This document shows positions 60,346-64,000 of a stretch of 64,000 nucleotides of DNA, piece after piece (the stretch's first letter is position 1; each line of letters opens with the position of its first letter). The notes beneath the pieces are model-generated. The model had not been told where the DNA came from and ran no database searches. It saw only the letters and a program-made list of their open reading frames with translations. This DNA comes from Paulownia fortunei (lineage: Eukaryota; Streptophyta; Magnoliopsida; Lamiales; Paulowniaceae): contig CM033107.1 in assembly GCA_019321725.1 (NCBI GenBank), positions 18,529,445 through 18,593,444 of the forward strand. The letters are read 5' to 3'. The position numbers were made by a program, and so were the translations under genes.

Positions 60346-60813
60346 TTGAGGATGCTTATGCACAAGGGCATCCTAGAGGACATACGATGGATAATTGAAG
60401 TAAAGGTAAGAGCATGTGAGTTTTCACATGAGTTTCCAGATTTGCTTACTAGATACATGTCTGGTTTTGGTAAAAGTACATATTCAAAAAAACAAAGGGC
60501 GAAAAAAATGAAAGTTTGTCACAATTATGCTAGATAGGCTTGTAACCAAAAGTGTCGTTCTTTAGTAATGGTCTCTAAAAATTAAGAAGATAAACTTAAA
60601 TTCATTATGGATGGACTGAGTAAGGAGTCTTTAGATCACATTATATTGACGCTTAAGACGCATTCATGTGGATTGGTACAACGTGCAATTCTTAATTTAT
60701 GGGATCATTTTTTAAATGAATATGAGCTTTATAGTTTTGGAAATTTGACATTAAAAGACTCTGTTTGCCAGTTTATAAGAAAACTAGATGGGAAGCATAT
60801 CCTCGACCCATAG
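60346..60813 (+). pseudogene. Unrecognised reading frame in Gy2 between integrase and LOG copy
   Basis: Two open pieces (60346-60537 and 60607-60813) are in the same frame, with two stops between them, and codons continue past 60813 to about 60895. Product of the first: MRMLMHKGILEDIRWIIEVK, FSHEFPDLLTRYMSGFGKST, then basic KKQRAKKMKVCHNYAR. The gap reads ACNQKCRSLVMVSKN. The second: MDGLSKESLDHIILTLKTHS, LWDHFLNEYELYSFGNLTL, KDSVCQFIRKLDGKH. I do not recognise it. It could be an additional (env-position) frame of the element or a second captured host fragment. Confidence 0.5.
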
Positions 60814-60895
60814 AGGGCGTTTAACCCGTTACTGGACATAAAACTAGAGGAAGACGTGAGCCACAATCACAACTACATGTACATTCACGTGTAAG

Positions 60896-61058
60896 TAGGT
60901 AATTTTTAAATTTTGTGTGTGTCCTTATTTTCAACCTTTTTGACAAAAGAAAATGACATGCAATAAATGCATTCATTGTTCACACTTCAATAAATATTAT
61001 CGTACTCACTCTATTTTTGCACAACTTATTTTCAAAAAGGAAAAAAAATTAAAAAAAA
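60896..61058 (+). other. Spacer ending in an A-rich run before the LOG copy
   Basis: No coding sequence. It ends in an A-rich stretch (61037-61058) that touches the LOG ATG. Confidence 0.5.
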
Positions 61059-61687
61059 ATGGAAGTTTCTTCAACTCACAAATTCAATTGCATTTGTGTT
61101 TTTTGTGGATCCAATCTTGGAAAACATGGTGAGTTTATAGGGGCAGCCAATAACCTTGGTAGAACTTTAAAAGAGAGAAAAAATTATTTAGTATATGAGC
61201 GAGGCAGTTTGGAGTTATTGGGGAATGTTGCTATTTCTGCTTATGTTGGAGATGTCAAACCTCTAGGAGTTATCCCAAAATCTTTAACAGTATAGAATAT
61301 CATAGGTATGACCATTGGAGATGAGCTAAAAGTGTCACATATTTAGGATAGAATGCCTAACATGTTAAACAATGCGGATGCATTCATCATTCTACCTGAC
61401 GGTTTTGGTACACTAGAGGAATTATTCCAAGTTGTCTCTTGGGCACAACTCAATATTCACCAAAAACCTATAGGTATTCTTAATTTTAATGGTTTGCTAT
61501 CTTTTGTAGATCATGTTGTGAAAAAGGTTTTATTTCACCGTTTGCAAGAAGAATCCTCATTTCTGCTCCAATACCTGATCAACTTCTAGCATATGTGCCA
61601 GAACCTGATCTAGCCTTGGCCAATGTGGATTGGTCTAACAAGAACAATGGTCGAAAATTCAAATTAAATTTGACTCTCAGTCTGTGA
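61059..61687 (+). pseudogene. LOG: LOG-like cytokinin riboside 5'-monophosphate phosphoribohydrolase, intronless captured copy
   Basis: LOG enzymes release active cytokinin bases from cytokinin ribotides in the cytosol. This copy starts MEVSSTHKFNCICVFCGSN (CVFCGS signature, residues 13-18). It continues through [46 protein letters not shown] and, in another frame, [20 protein letters not shown] and LALANVDWSNKNN to TGA at 61685. The length, about 210 codons, is normal for the family. Damage: VYERGSLELLG where VYGGGSLGLMG is usual, the catalytic PGGFGT changed to PDGFGT, TAG at 61293 and 61344, about four residues lost after NFNG, and one A missing at 61521-61525. Plant LOG genes normally have several introns; none is present, so a processed transcript was captured. 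It lies between Gy2's integrase and 3' LTR. Confidence 0.92.
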
Positions 61688-63406
61688 TACTTATTGTTAA
61701 TGATTTTATCTAATAGTATGTGGTTTTTTTGTTGTTTCAGCTTTATTAGCCACACTTTAGGTGATATCTTTCAAACTCTACTTTCCTATCTATTTTTTAT
61801 ATTAGAGACAATGTCTCGATTAGGTTGGGGGGAGAGATAGTTTATATCATGACTTATGTGTTCAATGTATATTTTTCTAGTATTTTATTTAACAAAAAAA
61901 TTAAGCGTGTTTTTTTTATGGGTCCATTGAAAGCATGAAAAATGGTGGTTGAGTAAAAGGTAATTGTAACACTCTTGAGACGCATCCCTATTTTTTGCAT
62001 AACATGGCAAGTTTGTCAAGTTTTTAACAAATATTTGTGAATTACCAATTTTTTTTACTTTTTTGAGTCGTAGTGGTTCTTCCAACTTCAATGATTAAAA
62101 TTAAGCATGACTAATATGGTTTGATTGATGATGGGTGTTGTTTTGGACTTTGATGTTATTATTTGGTTGATATATTTTGTGATAATTATACTCAAATTTT
62201 ATTTTGCACAGATAGCTATGTTATTAAGTGTGAAGATAATCATGTCAAAATAGATAGTTTTTATGCTTGTGCTCTAATCATCACTTGGATTTTCGACATG
62301 TAGGAGTTGAGTATTAAAACTTTTATTTTTGGTCTGTCGAGGCGAACAATTGATAGTGAACCACTAGAAAAATGATTAAGGCATTAGGCTTTCTAGCACC
62401 ATTGTCAAATCAGCTTGTTCTCCATATGATGTTTCAAGAAAACATCTCCTTAGTAAACCACTTTGAGCCTTCCAATAAATAAATATTTTTTTTATAACCA
62501 TATCTTTTTACCTAACTTAAATATACTATTATCCAACCCTTATTCTAAAAATGATTGGAGTTTAAGAGACATTCAATTGATAGTGTGAACTTACAAAAGA
62601 AATTCAGGTTGGAATAGAATATAAGTGTGGAGGAGTTTCTCTTTAAAAAAAACAAAAAACAAAAAAAAATAGAAAAAATTTTTGCAAAGTGCTACGAGTT
62701 GCAACTAAAAATGAGATGTTGCAAGATGAAAAAGAAGGGTCCAATTCAATAACAATAGACCCCAGTGTTGAAATTTGTGGAGTTTGAGAATTCTTCATCA
62801 ATAAACTCTCTGTCTCTAATTCCATGAGGTTTTTAGAACTTTTGTTGCATCTTATCCTTTTATTTCTTAGCTACATCACTACCCTTTGGCCCCATTACAA
62901 CCTTTGTTGAAAACCTTTTGATTTCGTATGGTCCCTTCAGTATAGTGGAGATTTGCACCAAAGCAAGAGCCTATGATGTTTAACTTTTCTATTAGAGATT
63001 GGGTTATAGTTTTTGTAAGGTTTTATGAGAATTTACTTATTTGAAACATCCATAGTTTCATCACTATTGACATTAACTATCTACACACACACTTGAGTAT
63101 GCTTATTGTAGAAATGTATTCACTTTTGAATGACTAAGAGTTAAACTCAACACTTATCTGATTTTATTTTCCATATTACTTTGTTGCTTCATGAGAAAAA
63201 AAGTTGGAAGGGAGTTATTATAGGTGTTTGTGAGTATCACTACTGAAAACCTTCACGAGACTATAACTCATCCTCTATGGGCCACCTAGGGGTTTAAAGG
63301 CTTGTTGTATATGCTAAATACAATCGTGATTTCCTACGAAAGTGGATTAGTTTATGTTTGTTTTAGGCTTACTCGAGGACAAGCAAGGGTTAAGTATGAG
63401 GGAATT
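61688..63406 (+). other. Gy2 3' non-coding region and polypurine tract
   Basis: No gene. GACAATGTCTCGATTAGGTT followed by GGGGGGAGAGATAG (61808-61841) is the pattern seen after the coding part of Athila/Tat elements. An A-rich run lies at 62645-62685. ACTCGAGGACAAGCAAGGG at 63371-63389 and the tract TTAAGTATGAGGGAATT just before 63407 are the usual approach to the 3' LTR. Some of 61688-61760 may be LOG 3' untranslated sequence. Confidence 0.65.
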
Positions 63407-64000
63407 TGATAAGTGCATATTTTGACATATTTTTGTATCAAATTCTTTATACTTTTCTTGCTTTATACTTGTTAATATTATTGTTTTATTAATATTTTGT
63501 GTTAGGGAATAAATGGAAGCATGTTTTCAAACTTGTGCAGCTTTTCTAATTTGAGCATAACTTCATGATCAAAAGTCCTATGGACCTGAAGCTTATTTCA
63601 TTTGAAAACCAAGAGATAGAGGTACAACATTTATGTTTGAATCTCAGCCCAATTTAATCTTAATTATAGCAGAAAATTCATCTAATTAGTTGCACAAAAT
63701 GGATCACCAAAATTCGGATCAGAGTTTAGCCCAATATTGACTTATTTTACCAATTGGGTTATATCTCTTGGGCCCAAATTTATTTTAGGTTGAAATTTAG
63801 ATATGTTATACATAAGAGGTAAATAAACAAGTTTTCTAAAGACAAGATGGTGTGAAAATATGTCAAAATGATAAAAACATAAGTTGCAAGTTGCTACTGC
63901 TGTTAAAGGATGACTCTTGGACATGACTCAATAATTTGACCATATCTCCTTCATCCGACCCCCATATTTGACAACATATATATGAAAATGTATCAGCGCT
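63407..64000 (+). repeat. Gy2 3' LTR (start only)
   Basis: It starts TGATAAGTGCATATTTTGAC and parallels 53289 onward to the window edge (594 bases). Differences are scattered substitutions and small indels, including an insertion near 63786. Confidence 0.92.

Larger units (their letters stand above)
53289..64000 (+). mobile_element. Ty3/gypsy retrotransposon Gy2 carrying a captured LOG gene copy
   Basis: Plus-strand order: 5' LTR (53289-about 54827), gag, zinc knuckle and protease, RT, RNase H start, an inverted segment (58701-59420), integrase C-terminal half, an unrecognised frame, a LOG-like pseudogene, a 3' non-coding region, polypurine tract and the start of the 3' LTR (63407), which continues past the window. 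In the first 110 bases the two LTRs differ at 8 positions by direct count, so the insertion is not recent. Domain content and order are those of Athila/Tat-like elements. Confidence 0.92.

Noticed and set aside
1..64000. CRISPR arrays, tRNA or rRNA genes, bacterial-type operons
   Set aside because: No regularly spaced identical repeats, no tRNA-like cloverleaf with A and B boxes and no rRNA signature was seen; the content is plant nuclear DNA.

Overview
The window is nuclear DNA from a flowering plant, probably a eudicot. It is AT-rich and gene-poor, and most of it is nested, decayed LTR retrotransposons. Only one ordinary host gene is recognisable. It encodes a plant LC8-type dynein light chain, lies on the minus strand at 20600-23816, and has two exons split by a 2.6 kb intron. 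No tRNA, rRNA or CRISPR feature was seen. The species cannot be named from this sequence alone.

Layout. 1-7103: Ty3/gypsy element Gy1 (minus), cut by the window edge, with a 2.4 kb LTR that contains three 394-bp tandem units. 7104-8701: a Ty1/copia pol fragment (copia A). 8702-about 13080: copia B (minus), whose LTR abuts copia A. 13081-14780: no gene, but a cluster of small hairpins. 14781-about 17795: the 3' end and LTR of a second gypsy family (plus), with a 546-bp tandem duplication in the LTR. 17870-20011: the 3' end and LTR of a plus-strand copia (copia G). 20012-24489: the dynein light-chain locus and its flanks. 24490-33117: an old copia (copia H, minus) with 0.5 kb LTRs, interrupted at 28467-30736 by a solo LTR of the copia B/C/F family. 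33118-37085: copia C (minus). 37086-37752: a Gy1-family LTR fragment (plus), running into a 100-N assembly gap. 37853-46999: a Tekay/Del-like chromovirus (E, minus) with 3.16 kb LTRs. 47000-48053: copia D fragment. 48054-53107: copia F (minus). 53289-64000: gypsy element Gy2 (plus), with its second LTR starting at 63407.

The most unusual content is inside Gy2. Between the integrase end and the 3' LTR lies an intronless but mutated copy of a LONELY GUY (LOG) cytokinin-activating phosphoribohydrolase gene (61059-61687), which looks like a host transcript captured by the retroelement. Upstream of it is an unrecognised reading frame (60346-60813). Gy2 also carries a roughly 720-bp internal inversion that turns the RNase H/integrase junction onto the opposite strand. 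In the host gene, the last exon of the dynein light chain is 10 bases short at its 5' end relative to the conserved family sequence. This shifts the frame, so the locus may be a recent pseudogene or may use unusual splicing.

Element boundaries come from reading LTR ends (TG...CA), primer-binding sites, polypurine tracts and repeated segments by eye. Boundaries called approximate could move by tens of bases.
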